DNA of 64,000 nt from Bog-473 sp963753115 (GTDB lineage: Bacteria; Actinomycetota; Acidimicrobiia; Acidimicrobiales; RAAP-2): NCBI GenBank assembly GCA_963753115.1, contig CAVWBB010000026.1, positions 1 through 64,000 of the forward strand, written 5' to 3'. The notes under the pieces are model-generated. The model was not told where the DNA came from. It searched no databases and was given only the letters and a program-made list of their open reading frames with translations. Made by a program: the position numbers and the translations under genes. Below are positions 25,799 through 35,040 of this stretch, piece by piece; position 1 is the stretch's first letter, and each line of letters starts with the position of its first letter.

Positions 25799-26827
25799 TC
25801 AAAGTTCCTCGGCGAAGTTGCCCTCGAGCCGACCGAAGGTGGCGAGAGCGACCAGGAAGAGGACGAGGGCGATGGCGAGGACACCGAGATCGAGCCCGAC
25901 ATACCAGAGCATGCCCTTGGGCGGCAGGACCTTGTACGTCGTCAACGTGCCGTTGACCACGGCGTACGTCGTCGTGTGCGCATAGATGCACCGCTGGAAC
26001 GAGAGCACCAGCGGCACCAGGGGGTTGAGGAAGTAGACCCACGTCAACCCCTTCGGCCCCAGCTTCTCGCCGATGCTCTGCTGGTAGGGGTAGACGATCG
26101 GGCAGGCCCAGAACCAGGCGGTGAGGATGACCTCAATCAGGTGCTGGGTGTCCCGCAGGTAGACGTTGATCGCCGACAGGAGCACCGCCAGCGCCGAGGC
26201 GAGGATGACGCCCGTCACGAGGGCCAGGAGCAGCACGGGGAGGTAGGCCAGGTCGGGCGCCGCATGCAGGACGATCATGAAGATGACCATCACGACCACC
26301 TGGAAGAAGAAGAAGACGCAGGCGGATCCGATCGCCGCGAGAGCGAGGATCTCGCGGGGGAACGAGACCTTCTTGACGATGCCGGCGTTGTTCACCACGA
26401 CGCCGGTCCCCGTGAGCACCCCGAGGGAGAAGAGATTCCAGATCAGGAGCCCGGCGAACAGGAAGATCACGAAGTTCGGCATTTTGTTGCCGAGGATGAT
26501 CTGGAACACGAAGAAGTAGATGGCCAGCGTCATGGCCGGCGCCACCATGGACCAGACCAGCCCGAGGACCGAGTTCTTGTACTTGACCTTGATTTCGGTC
26601 CGGACGAGATAGATCAGCAGCTCACGGGAGAGCCAGATCTCGCGTATGCGCTCGCGGACGTTGGTGGTCGGGGTGACGATGCGGGTGACCGACCCGCGCC
26701 TGGAGTCACGCGGGCTGACGCCGGCCGCCTCGGCGGCCATGGGCGAGCGGTCCGCCACCCTTCGTTCGACGGCCTCGTCTGATTTCGGATCTGCGCCCGG
26801 CGACGTGGCTGGGACGTCCAACGCCAC
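25799..26827 (-). CDS. wzm: polysaccharide ABC-2 type permease (Wzm type)
   Basis: This 342-residue membrane protein has a basic cytosolic N-terminus of about 60 residues. ELLIYLVRTEIKVKYKNSVLGL is the interface helix region typical of the family. About six membrane helices follow (for example LAIYFFVFQIILG, FFFFQVVVMVIFMIVLH and PVLLLALVTGVILASALAVLL). It forms the channel for the neighbouring ATPase. The GTG start is only 2 nt after clpP, and 3 nt separate it from wzt. Confidence 0.92.
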   Translation of the reverse strand: MALDVPATSPGADPKSDEAVERRVADRSPMAAEAAGVSPRDSRRGSVTRIVTPTTNVRERIREIWLSRELLIYLVRTEIKVKYKNSVLGLVWSMVAPAMTLAIYFFVFQIILGNKMPNFVIFLFAGLLIWNLFSLGVLTGTGVVVNNAGIVKKVSFPREILALAAIGSACVFFFFQVVVMVIFMIVLHAAPDLAYLPVLLLALVTGVILASALAVLLSAINVYLRDTQHLIEVILTAWFWACPIVYPYQQSIGEKLGPKGLTWVYFLNPLVPLVLSFQRCIYAHTTTYAVVNGTLTTYKVLPPKGMLWYVGLDLGVLAIALVLFLVALATFGRLEGNFAEEL

Positions 26828-26829
26828 CT

Positions 26830-27447
26830 CTATTTGTTCCCTGCCGCCGCCGTGGCCGTCGACCGGTCGATGACCTTGTCGATGAAGCCGTACTCGCAGG
26901 CCTCGTCCGCGGTGAACCAGCGGTCGCGGTCCGAGTCGGTCTCAATGCGCTCGAGCGGCTGTCCGGTGTGGAAGGCGATCCGCTCGGCCATCATCCGCTT
27001 CAGGTAGATGATCTGCTCAGCCTGAATGGCGATGTCAGCCGCCTGGCCCTGCATGGCCCCGGAGGGCTGGTGCATCAGGATGCGCGAGTGGGGCAGGGCG
27101 TAGCGCTTCCCCGGGGCGCCGGCGCAGAGCAGGAACTGCCCCATGCTGGCGGCCAGGCCGACGCAGATGGTCGAGACGTCGGGCCGGACGTACTGCATGG
27201 TGTCGTAGATCGCCAGGCCGTCGGTGACCGACCCGCCCGGCGAGTTGATGTAGAGCGAGATGTCCTTCTCAGGGTTCTCCGCCTCCAACAGCACCAGCTG
27301 CGCACAGACCAGGTTGGCCGTCACCTGGTCGATCGCGCTTCCGATGAAGACGATGCGCTCTTTGAGCAGCTCTTGGAAGACCCGTCCAGCGGATTCCATT
27401 TCGGCCCCTGCGGCCGTGATCCGGGGGGCGTCAGATGCGTTTGCCAT
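26830..27447 (-). CDS. clpP: ATP-dependent Clp protease proteolytic subunit
   Basis: This 205-residue serine protease forms the barrel of the Clp machine. The catalytic Ser is in GLAASMGQFLL, the His in RILMHQPSGA, and the Asp probably in ETDSDRDRWF. LYINSPGGSVTDGLAIYD forms the oxyanion strand. Length is normal. ATG 27447 has TAGCCT 7 nt upstream, so the operon mRNA is probably leaderless. Unusually, it is not next to tig, clpX or a second clpP. It leads an operon of polysaccharide export and glycosylation genes. Confidence 0.94.
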   Translation of the reverse strand: MANASDAPRITAAGAEMESAGRVFQELLKERIVFIGSAIDQVTANLVCAQLVLLEAENPEKDISLYINSPGGSVTDGLAIYDTMQYVRPDVSTICVGLAASMGQFLLCAGAPGKRYALPHSRILMHQPSGAMQGQAADIAIQAEQIIYLKRMMAERIAFHTGQPLERIETDSDRDRWFTADEACEYGFIDKVIDRSTATAAAGNK

Positions 27448-27454
27448 GGCAATG

Positions 27455-27460
27455 AGGCTA
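27455..27460 (-). promoter_or_regulatory. -10 box TAGCCT of leaderless clpP operon
   Basis: On the minus strand TAGCCT is followed by 7 nt and then the clpP ATG. No Shine-Dalgarno sequence is visible. Confidence 0.5.
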
Positions 27461-27525
27461 GTGGGCGGAGGGGGCACCTGTAGGCACACCGCCGTACACT
27501 CCCTGTTCACCCGCATGGCGGGGCC

Positions 27526-27612
<87 letters not shown>

Positions 27613-27651
27613 CCCCAGTCCCCCGGCACCCACCCGGTAGCTTCGTCCGAC

Positions 27652-28695
27652 GTGCCCCACCTCGTCGCCGCGCCGGACAAATTCCGGGGCACCGCCTCCG
27701 CCGCCGAGGTGGCCGCCACCATGGCCGACGCGGCGCGCACTGCGGGGTGGACCGCGGACGAGGTGCCGATGTCCGACGGCGGTGAGGGCCTGCTGGTCGC
27801 GCTCGGTGGGGCCCGGTACACGACCGTCGTCACGGGGCCGCTCCGCACTCCGGTGGAGGCCGAGTGGCGCATGCTGGGCACGCCGGACGGCGAGGAGCCT
27901 CTGACCGCCGTCGTCGAGATGTCGCGCGCCGCCGGGCGCGCCCTCCTGCCCCGCCCACGCGGCGAGGACCCGGTGCGCGCCACCACGGCCGGCGTCGGCC
28001 AACTCCTCCTCGCCGCCCGCGCTGCGGGGGCGCGCCGCATCGTGATCGGGTGTGGCGGGTCGGCCACGACCGATGGGGGCCTGGGCGCCTACGAGGCGGT
28101 CGGCGCACCGGCGGCGCTGCAGGACGTGGAGCTGGTCGTCGCCTGCGACGTGACGACGCGGTTCAACGATGCCGCCAAGGTGTTCGGGCCGCAGAAGGGG
28201 GCCACGCCGGCGCAGGTGGTGGCGCTCGGTGCGCGCCTGGTCGACATCGCCGCCCGTTATCGCCAGGAGACGGGCGTCGACGTCACCGGTGTCCCCGGCG
28301 GTGGCGCGGCCGGCGGATTGGCCGGGGCGCTCGTGGCCCTCGGCGCCCGGATCGAGCCCGGCTTCGACCTCGTCGCCGGGATGGTCGGCCTGCCTCACCG
28401 GCTCGAGGGAGCCGATCTCGCCGTGACCGGTGAGGGGCACCTCGACCCCCCGTCGTTCGACGGCAAGGTGCCCGGCGGCGTGCTGGCGCTGGCTCGGGCC
28501 CGGAGCGCGCAGGGGAACGACCTCCCCGTGCTGTGCATCGCCGGCGGCGTCGACGCCTCGCTGCTGGCCCGGCCGCCGCAAGGACTGCAGGTCGTGAGCC
28601 TCACCGCCCGCTTCGGCCGCGCCCGGGCCCGGGGGGAGACCCTCAGCCTGATCAACCTGGTCACCGCAGAGGCATTGGCCCGGTTTTGCCCCTGA
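27652..28695 (+). CDS. glycerate 2-kinase (GarK/GlxK family)
   Basis: This 347-residue kinase phosphorylates glycerate with ATP, feeding it into glycolysis. Family hallmarks are APDKFRGTASAAEVAATM at the N-terminus, PMSDGGEGLL, GCGGSATTDGGLGAYEAVG, FGPQKGATPAQV and GEGHLDPPSFDGKVPGGV. GTG 27652 gives the usual N-terminus and has TAGCTT 8 nt before it. It lies just after tRNA-Leu and may share transcription with it. Confidence 0.9.
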   Translation: MPHLVAAPDKFRGTASAAEVAATMADAARTAGWTADEVPMSDGGEGLLVALGGARYTTVVTGPLRTPVEAEWRMLGTPDGEEPLTAVVEMSRAAGRALLPRPRGEDPVRATTAGVGQLLLAARAAGARRIVIGCGGSATTDGGLGAYEAVGAPAALQDVELVVACDVTTRFNDAAKVFGPQKGATPAQVVALGARLVDIAARYRQETGVDVTGVPGGGAAGGLAGALVALGARIEPGFDLVAGMVGLPHRLEGADLAVTGEGHLDPPSFDGKVPGGVLALARARSAQGNDLPVLCIAGGVDASLLARPPQGLQVVSLTARFGRARARGETLSLINLVTAEALARFCP

Positions 28696-28810
28696 ACGGG
28701 CCTATCGGGCACACTGCTGGCGCGCTGCGGCGGCGACCGACCCCGCCCGCCGGCTCTCCCCCTCCGGGACGATCGGCTCGGCGCGTTGACCGATACAGGG
28801 AGGCATCACC

Positions 28811-29722
28811 ATGGGACTGCTCGACGGCAAGGTGGCGGTCGTCACCGGCGCAGGACGAGGCATCGGGCGCGAAGAGGCCCTGGTGCTCGCCGGGGAGGGC
28901 GCCCGAGTCATCGTCAACGACGTCGGAGCCGGGTTGCACGGCGAGGGCTCACAGGATGCGCATCCGGCCGAAGAGGTCGTGGCACTGATCAAGGAGCGGG
29001 GCGGGGACGCCGCGGTCAACGGCGACGACATCAGCTCGTGGGCGGGCGGCAAGAACGTCGTGGACCAGGCGATCGACACGTTCGGCTCCCTCGACATCCT
29101 CGTCAACAACGCCGGGATCCTGCGGGACAAGATGTCCTTCAACATGGACGAGTCGGACTGGGACGACGTGATCCGGGTCCACCTCAAGGGCCACTTCGCC
29201 GCCACCCACCACGCTGCCGTCTACTGGCGCAACCGGGCCAAATCGGGCGAGGACGTCACCGGCCGCATCATCAACACCTCGTCGGAGGCCGGGCTCTACG
29301 GCAACGCGGGGCAGGCCAACTATGCCGCGGCCAAGGCGGGCATTGCGGCGCTCACCTGGGTGGAAGCCCGCGAGCTCGGCCGCTACGGCGTCACCTCGAA
29401 CGCCATTGCGCCCCGCGCCCGCACCCGCATGACCGAGACCATCTTCGGTGGCGACGGCATGAGCGCGGGCGAAGGCGGCTTCGACGCCTGGGATCCCAAG
29501 AACATCGCCAACGTGGTCGGATTCCTGGCGGCGCCGGCGGCCGCCGACATCACCGGGCAGATCTTCGTCGTGTTCGGCGGCAACATCTACGCCATGAGCG
29601 CGTTCAAGCCCATCGGCCAGCTGACCCGCGACGCCGAGTGGTCACCGGAGGAATTGCTCGCCGCCAAGGGGGATCTCTTCAAGGGCGTCAGCTCGGGAGT
29701 GCCCGACTTCAGCTTCCTGTAG
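28811..29722 (+). CDS. short-chain dehydrogenase (hydroxyacyl-CoA dehydrogenase-like)
   Basis: This 303-residue SDR oxidises or reduces a hydroxyl group with NAD(P). The cofactor motif is TGAGRGIG, the structural NNAG is in ILVNNAGILRD, and the catalytic Ser, Tyr and Lys lie in INTSSEAGLYGNAGQANYAAAK. The insertion after GAGLHGEGSQDAHPA and the long C-terminus resemble the dehydrogenase part of peroxisomal multifunctional enzyme type 2 (HSD17B4), so acyl-CoA beta-oxidation is plausible. GGAGGCATCACC precedes the ATG. Confidence 0.85.
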   Translation: MGLLDGKVAVVTGAGRGIGREEALVLAGEGARVIVNDVGAGLHGEGSQDAHPAEEVVALIKERGGDAAVNGDDISSWAGGKNVVDQAIDTFGSLDILVNNAGILRDKMSFNMDESDWDDVIRVHLKGHFAATHHAAVYWRNRAKSGEDVTGRIINTSSEAGLYGNAGQANYAAAKAGIAALTWVEARELGRYGVTSNAIAPRARTRMTETIFGGDGMSAGEGGFDAWDPKNIANVVGFLAAPAAADITGQIFVVFGGNIYAMSAFKPIGQLTRDAEWSPEELLAAKGDLFKGVSSGVPDFSFL

Positions 29723-29801
29723 ACGGGCGGAGGGCCTGTCGACAGGCCCAGCCGGTGCGGCGCCCGTGACGGGGTGACGCGTTCTGCGGCAGCATGTCGG
29801 G

Positions 29802-30749
29802 ATGGCACACGACCGCAAATTCCGTTTCGCCGCGCAGCTGAGCAAGGCGCCGGACGGCTCCGCCCGCTCGTGGGCCGCGCAGGCGCGCAAGGCTGAGGAC
29901 CTGGGCTACAGCGCTTTGCTCATGCCCGACCACTTCGGGGATCAGCTGGCCCCCGTCCCCGCCCTGGCGGCGGTGGCGGCCGCCACGACCACACTGCGGA
30001 TGGGCTCGCTGGTCTTCGGCAACGACTACCGCCACCCCTTCGTCCTGGCCAAGGAGGCGGCGACTCTCGACGTGCTGAGCGACGGCCGCTTCGAAATGAG
30101 CCTGGGCGCCGGCTGGATGCGCACCGACTACGACGAGGCCGGGTTGGCCTACGACCACCCGGCCGTGCGTGTGGCGCGTTTCGAGGAGGCGGTCAAGGTG
30201 GTCCAGGGTCTCTTGCGCACCGACGGGCCGTTCAACTTCCATGGCGAGCACTACGAGGTGCTGGGCCATTCCCTCACTCCCCGCCCCGTGCAGCGGCCGG
30301 GGCCGCCCCTCATCATCGGCGGCGGCGGCAAGCGTGTCCTGTCCTTCGCCGCCCGTCACGCCGACATCGTCAGCATCAACGTCAACCTGCGCGACGGCAC
30401 CGGGGGCGCGGAGACGGCCGCCGACGCCACGCCCGACCGCACCCGCACGAAGGTCGCCTGGGTCAAGGAGGCGGCCGGCGACCGTTTCGCCGAGCTCGAG
30501 CTCAACTCCCTCATCGGCTTCGTGCTGGTGACCGATGACGCGCAGAGCCTGGCGGGCCAGATGGCGCCGGCCTTCGGCATCGACACGGCCGACGCGCTGC
30601 ACGTGCCGCTGGCGCTGGTGGGGACCCTCGACGAGATGGCCGAGGAGCTCCAGTGGCGGCGGGCCGAGTACGGGATTTCGTACTGGTCGATCGAATCCGA
30701 TGCCTGGGAGACCCTCGCCCCGGTGGTGGCAAAGCTGGCCGGCACATGA
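29802..30749 (+). CDS. LLM-class F420-dependent oxidoreductase
   Basis: This 315-residue luciferase-like TIM-barrel protein probably uses coenzyme F420, as most actinobacterial members do. Family features are FRFAAQLSKAPDGSARSW, YSALLMPDHFGDQLAPV, TTLRMGSLVFGNDYRHP, LDVLSDGRFEMSLGAGWM and a C-terminal PLALVGTLDEMAEEL. The layout resembles the TIGR03621 group. The substrate is unknown. Its stop overlaps the next ATG (ATGA at 30746), so it is co-translated with a hydrolase. Confidence 0.86.
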   Translation: MAHDRKFRFAAQLSKAPDGSARSWAAQARKAEDLGYSALLMPDHFGDQLAPVPALAAVAAATTTLRMGSLVFGNDYRHPFVLAKEAATLDVLSDGRFEMSLGAGWMRTDYDEAGLAYDHPAVRVARFEEAVKVVQGLLRTDGPFNFHGEHYEVLGHSLTPRPVQRPGPPLIIGGGGKRVLSFAARHADIVSINVNLRDGTGGAETAADATPDRTRTKVAWVKEAAGDRFAELELNSLIGFVLVTDDAQSLAGQMAPAFGIDTADALHVPLALVGTLDEMAEELQWRRAEYGISYWSIESDAWETLAPVVAKLAGT

Positions 30750-31639
30750 TCACCACGAGCCGCGGGTGGGAGGACATCGGCACGTACCGTGTGCTCGCCG
30801 GCGAGCGCGTCTTCACCATTGACGCGCCGCCCATCGGGCCCGAGGAGCACGCGCCCCTGTTGATTCTGCACGGCTTCCCCACGTCGTCGTTCGACTACAC
30901 CGCCGTGCTCGACGGGCTCCGCGCCAGGCGACGCGTCCTCCTGCTCGACCTTCTCGGCTACGGGTTGTCCGCCAAGCCCGACCGGCCGTACTCCATGGCG
31001 TTGCAGGCCGACCTCGCGGCCGCCTACGTGGCCGAGCTCGGGGTGGCGCGCGTGGCGCTGCTGACACACGACATGGGCGACACGGTCGGCGGCGAGCTGT
31101 TGGCCCGGCGAGCCGAGGGATCCTGGCCGGTGGAGGTCACCCAGCGCGTCGTCACGAACGGCAGCATCTACATCGCCCAGGCGCACCTGACCAACGGACA
31201 GCAGATGCTTCTGGGGCTGCCCGACGAGGAGCTGCCGGCGGGGATCCCGATCGACGCCGCCTCGCTCACCCAGAGCCTGCGGGAGACGTTCAGTGCGCAG
31301 ACGCCGCTCGTCCCACCGGGCTGGACCGAGGACCCCGTGCCCGCGTCGGCGGCGCAGATCGTGCACCACGACGGCCATCGCATGCTGCCGCGGTTGATCC
31401 GGTACATCGAGGAGCGGCGGGCCAACGAGCGGCGCTTCACCGGCGCCATCGAGACCGACCCCTCGCCGCTGCACATCGTGTGGGGCCTCGACGACCCGAT
31501 CGCTGTGCCCTCCATGGTCGACACGCTCCTGGCGGCCCGGCCCGACGCCACCGCCACGAGGCTCGACGGGGTCGGCCACTACCCAATGGTCGAGGCACCG
31601 CAGCGCTTCCTCGACGCGGTGCTGCCCGGGCTGACGTAG
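30746..31639 (+). CDS. alpha/beta hydrolase with Asp nucleophile (epoxide hydrolase / dehalogenase-like)
   Basis: This 297-residue hydrolase has the oxyanion segment LHGFPTSSFDYTAVL and a nucleophile elbow LLTHDMGDTVGG with Asp in place of the usual Ser. GLDDPIAVP carries the acid and GVGHYPMVEAP the catalytic His. Asp nucleophiles are typical of haloalkane dehalogenases and epoxide hydrolases. The start overlaps the previous stop by 4 nt. Pairing with an F420 oxidoreductase suggests a two-step catabolic or detoxification route, which is inference. Confidence 0.84.
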   Translation: MITTSRGWEDIGTYRVLAGERVFTIDAPPIGPEEHAPLLILHGFPTSSFDYTAVLDGLRARRRVLLLDLLGYGLSAKPDRPYSMALQADLAAAYVAELGVARVALLTHDMGDTVGGELLARRAEGSWPVEVTQRVVTNGSIYIAQAHLTNGQQMLLGLPDEELPAGIPIDAASLTQSLRETFSAQTPLVPPGWTEDPVPASAAQIVHHDGHRMLPRLIRYIEERRANERRFTGAIETDPSPLHIVWGLDDPIAVPSMVDTLLAARPDATATRLDGVGHYPMVEAPQRFLDAVLPGLT

Positions 31640-31670
31640 CCAGGGCACCGAGGAAACCGGGATCGTCCCC

Positions 31671-31676
31671 TAACCT
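31671..31676 (+). promoter_or_regulatory. -10 box TAACCT of a leaderless start
   Basis: TAACCT is followed by 6 nt and GTG 31683. Confidence 0.5.
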
Positions 31677-31682
31677 GACGGC

Positions 31683-32516
31683 GTGCCGGGCCGCCGCCGA
31701 CCTCCGAACCGCTACGAGCTCTTGACCTGCGCCTGGTCAGGCCATGTCCTCGTCGGTACGGACGCCGCCACCGTCACGCCCGACGACGCGCTGGTTGTCT
31801 ACGAGGACGGACCGGTGCGCTGGCACCGTTGCCTGCGCTGCGACGGCTGGCAGCAGAAGGCGCGACCGGAACACCCGGCGCGGGAGCGGGTCGAGCAGCG
31901 GGACGAGATCGAACTGCCACTGCGCGGCGCCGCCCTCCGCGACCGCTACGTCCTGCGCCTCATTGCCACCGACCGCGCCATCCATGTCGTTGTGCTCATC
32001 GGGCTGTCCATCGCGCTGTTCACCTTCGCCGCCCACGACCAAGCCCTCCATCACGACTACCAGAACATCATGAACGATCTGGCGGGTGGGACCCCCGGTG
32101 CGTCCCAGGCGCGCGGCCTCCTGGGCTACCTCGGCCGGGCCTTCAAGTATTCGCCGACACACCTGCGCATCCTGGCCTTCGTGCTCCTCGCCTTCGCCGC
32201 GCTCGAGGGGACCGAGATGGTGGGCCTCTGGCTCAACAAGCGCTGGGCCGAGTACCTCACGTTCATCGCCACCACGGCCCTGGTCCCCTATGAGGTCTAC
32301 GAGCTGACGAACGGCGTCAGCGCCTTCAAGCTCATCGCGCTCGTCATCAACCTGGCCGTGGTGATCTACCTGCTGCTGGCCAAGCGGCTCTTCGGGCTGC
32401 GCGGTGGCCATGCAGCCGAGCACGCCCGGCGGGAGTACACCAGCGGCTGGGCCGCCGTCGAGCGGGCGACACCCGGCCGGCCCGGCGCATCGGTTACGCC
32501 GGCGCCATCACCTTGA
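31683..32516 (+). CDS. DUF2127-family membrane protein
   Basis: This 277-residue protein has a soluble N-terminal part with a CLRCDGWQQ segment (two Cys, possibly metal-binding). About four membrane helices follow, the first being IHVVVLIGLSIALFTFAAHD. ALEGTEMVGLWLNKRWAEYL and ALVPYEVYELTNGVSAFKL are the conserved signature of DUF2127. Function is unknown. The start is leaderless. The 3' end overlaps the end of the converging sulfatase gene by 23 nt. Confidence 0.78.
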   Translation: MPGRRRPPNRYELLTCAWSGHVLVGTDAATVTPDDALVVYEDGPVRWHRCLRCDGWQQKARPEHPARERVEQRDEIELPLRGAALRDRYVLRLIATDRAIHVVVLIGLSIALFTFAAHDQALHHDYQNIMNDLAGGTPGASQARGLLGYLGRAFKYSPTHLRILAFVLLAFAALEGTEMVGLWLNKRWAEYLTFIATTALVPYEVYELTNGVSAFKLIALVINLAVVIYLLLAKRLFGLRGGHAAEHARREYTSGWAAVERATPGRPGASVTPAPSP

Positions 32517-34143
32517 GAGAGCGCTGCTCCTCGGGCAGGCTGGCATAGAGGTCGGCCACCAGGTCGTCGCGCTGGGCCCGCCGGGACGGGTCGTCCCACA
32601 GGTTGTCGAACTGGTAGGGGTCGGCGTCGACGTTGTACAGCTCCCCCGTGGCGATCGCCACGCCGCCCGGTCCGGTCCCCGACTGCTCGTAGACGACGGG
32701 GCAGGGCTGCAGGACGCTCTCACCCCAGACCTCCTCCAACCCGTTGGGCTGCCCGGCGGTCGACGGCTCGTAGACCGTGCACAGCCATCCATCGCGGTAG
32801 ACCGAGCGCAGGTGCATGCCGTAGCCCGGGAACTGGCTGTCCCATTCGCACAGGGCGCGCTCGCGCCCGGCCTCGCCGTCGGCGCGCGGGAGGGCGTGGC
32901 CCTGCATCCAGGGCGCCGGGTCGATGCCGGCGATGGCGCAGAACGTCGGCGCCAGGTCGACCTGCCCCACCGGATCACTGACCACCGCCGGGCCGATGCC
33001 GGCGGAGGGCGCCGGCCGCCACACGAAGGGCAGCCGCATCAACGCGTCGGTGTGGTACGGCCCTTTGTAGAGGAGGCCGAAGTCGCCCTGCATCTCGCCG
33101 TGGTCCGTGGTGAAGATGACGTCGGTGTCGGCCAGCCAACCCCGCTGCGCGACGGTCTGCAGCACGCGGCCGCACGCCTCGTCGATGAGCTCGTTCATCA
33201 CGTGCACCTTGGCGTTGACCTCTCGGATCTGGTCGTTCGTGAGCGCCGAGGGGACGAACGATGCCGGCCCGCCCTCCATGTTGGAGAAGCGGCCGTCCCA
33301 ATAGGCGAGCCAGTGTGCAGGCTTGCGCGCCAGCACGGCGCGGATGGCGTCGTCGGAGCCGGGGTGCCCCGGTGGCAGGTCGAGGTCGCGCCACGGGACG
33401 CGGTCGAGCTCGGATGCCGGTGGGTCCCACGGATGGTGCGGGTCGGGGAAGGACATCCAGCAGAACCACGGTTCGTCGGCGCCGAGCGAGTTCAGCCAGT
33501 CGACCGTCAGGTCGGCCACCCAGTCGGTGTGGTACCACTCCGCGGTATCGGGTTGTTCTTCGTCTCGGGGGCCGCCGTGTCCCCGCCCGGCTCGGCCTGG
33601 AGCAGGCCGGCAAAGCTGTGCAGGTGCTCGGGGTGGTTCGCCTTGAGCCACCGCCCGTAGTGGGCGATGGGATGGTTGCCCCAGGCGGCCGCGTGCATGG
33701 CCTGCTCGGCCCGCTCGAAGCCGCGCCAGGGACCGGTGTCGCCCCGGGCGACGCGGGCATTCTCCTCCCACTGGTTCGTCGGGTCGAAGCCCGGCTCGAA
33801 GTGGGCCTTGCCCAACAACGCGGTGCGGTAGCCCGCCGCGTCGTGCAGGTACTGCGCCACCGAGGGCGCGTCGACCGGAAGGGGTATCCCGTTGGCCACC
33901 ACGCCGTGGGTCCGGACGTACTGGCCCGTGAGCATGGTCGAGCGCGCCGGCATGCAGACCGTGTTCTGGTTGTAGGCCCGGCGGAAGTTGATGCCCTCGG
34001 CGGCCAGGCGATCGACGACCGGCGTCCTGCGCCACCGTGCCTCCGTTGCAGCCGAGACTGTCGTATCGCTGCTGATCGGTCGTGATGAAGAGGATGTTGC
34101 GGCGACGGGGGGCCTCCCCCGGGGCAGCCTCAGGCATCGGCAC
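32494..34143 (-). pseudogene. sulfatase-family gene with two compensating frameshifts
   Basis: Read across the breaks this is a 549-residue type I sulfatase. The N-terminus RRRNILFITTDQQRYDSLG carries metal-binding Asp residues. NTVCMPARSTMLTGQ holds the CxPxR motif whose Cys becomes formylglycine. DVIFTTDHGEMQGDFGLLYK completes the metal site. The start and the C-terminal two thirds share one frame, but about 34030-33550 is in another. An extra base near 34026-34032 (CAGG for CGG) and a missing C in the run at 33550-33552 account for both breaks. The two cancel in length. It may be inactive or a sequence-error case. Confidence 0.8.
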
Positions 34144-34197
34144 ACCATTCGTTCGCTGCGGCGGTCGTCACTGTTCGCTCCCTCTCCCGGTCTCCCC

Positions 34198-34215
34198 GGG
34201 GTGCCTGCGCACCCC
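34198..34215 (-). terminator. hairpin downstream of the Lon-N gene
   Basis: GGGGTGC (34198-34204) and GCACCCC (34209-34215) form a 7-bp stem with a CTGC loop, 24 nt past the Lon-N stop on the minus strand. Confidence 0.45.
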
Positions 34216-34238
34216 TCATCGTTGCGGCTCCCACCTTC

Positions 34239-34906
34239 TCACTCGGCGCGCAGCATGCGGTGCAGGTCGAGCTCGAGCTCCTCCATGAGTTCGGTCAGGA
34301 GTCCCAGGCGCTCCCGGGCGCTCGCGGCCGAAAGCAACCGCTGGGCGTCGTAGGCGTTGAGCGGGGCGGCCGCGCAGAGGTGCCACGAGGCCACCTCGGT
34401 GTCGCCGCCGCCCTGGAGGTCGAGCTCGGCCGGCAGCGGCGGTGCGCCACCCTGCTCGGCCAGGAGCGCGCGGGCCCGACGGACCCGCTGCCCGGCCGCG
34501 TGCACCAGCGGCGCCGCCTCACCCGAGCTCGAGCCGGGACCGCGCTCGAGCCGGGACCCGGGCCCAGCCCGGGCTCGGCGTCGCGCACGAGCGCCACCGG
34601 ATAGGGGTCGTCGGGGAGCCACTCCTCGACCACGATCCGTGCCTCCCCCGCCACCTGCAGGACCCAGCGCCCGTCGGGCAACTCGGACGCCTCGGTGATG
34701 ACGCCCCGTGTGCCCAGGGTGCTGCGCTGGTCGCCGCCTCCGACCTCGGATCCCCGCTCAATCAGGACGATGCCGAACCGGGCGTCGCCAGCCAGGCAGT
34801 CGCGCATGAGCTCCCGGTAGCGCGGCTCGAAGACGTGCAGCGGCATGGACGCATGCGGGAACAGCACCGCCGAGAGTGGGAACATCGGAAGGCGCGTCCC
34901 GGGCAT
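34239..34906 (-). pseudogene. Lon N-terminal substrate-binding-domain protein broken by a 17-bp duplication
   Basis: This gene encodes a stand-alone LON_substr_bdg domain protein. LPMFPLSAVLFPHASMPLHV and FEPRYRELMRDCLAGD form the family signature. After the middle the frame is lost at an imperfect 17-bp tandem duplication (15-bp identical cores at 34527-34541 and 34544-34558). Removing one unit restores a 216-residue protein ending LMEELELDLHRMLRAE. Such proteins lack the Lon ATPase and protease parts, and their role is unclear. The start at 34906 gives the standard MPGTRLPMFPL. Confidence 0.75.
34527..34558 (-). repeat. 17-bp imperfect tandem duplication inside a coding region
   Basis: GCTCGAGCCGGGACC occurs twice with an offset of 17 bp. 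The two flanking bases differ. The offset is not a multiple of three and shifts the Lon-N frame. Confidence 0.9.
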
Positions 34907-35018
34907 GCCCCACCATGGCACGCTCGCAACGCGTTCCGCACGGCCGCCAGACCGGTGACAGGTGGCACGTGACGGGTGACGGGTGGCAGGTGACGGGCGA
35001 CGGCTGACGCGAGAAGGA

Positions 35019-35036
35019 CCGGCCACTGTGGGCCGG
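35019..35036. terminator. short GC hairpin upstream of the Lon-N gene
   Basis: CCGGCC-ACTGTG-GGCCGG. It could serve as a weak terminator on either strand. No U-tract. Confidence 0.25.
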
Positions 35037-35040
35037 CCCT

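Noticed and set aside
24575..26782. A 735-residue plus-strand frame across wzt and wzm
   Set aside because: His/Asp/Val/Arg-rich shadow of two well-conserved minus-strand genes.
34955..35003. Short G-rich tandem-like repeats (gtgacgggtg variants)
   Set aside because: Degenerate and without associated genes. Probably ordinary sequence upstream of the Lon-N gene.
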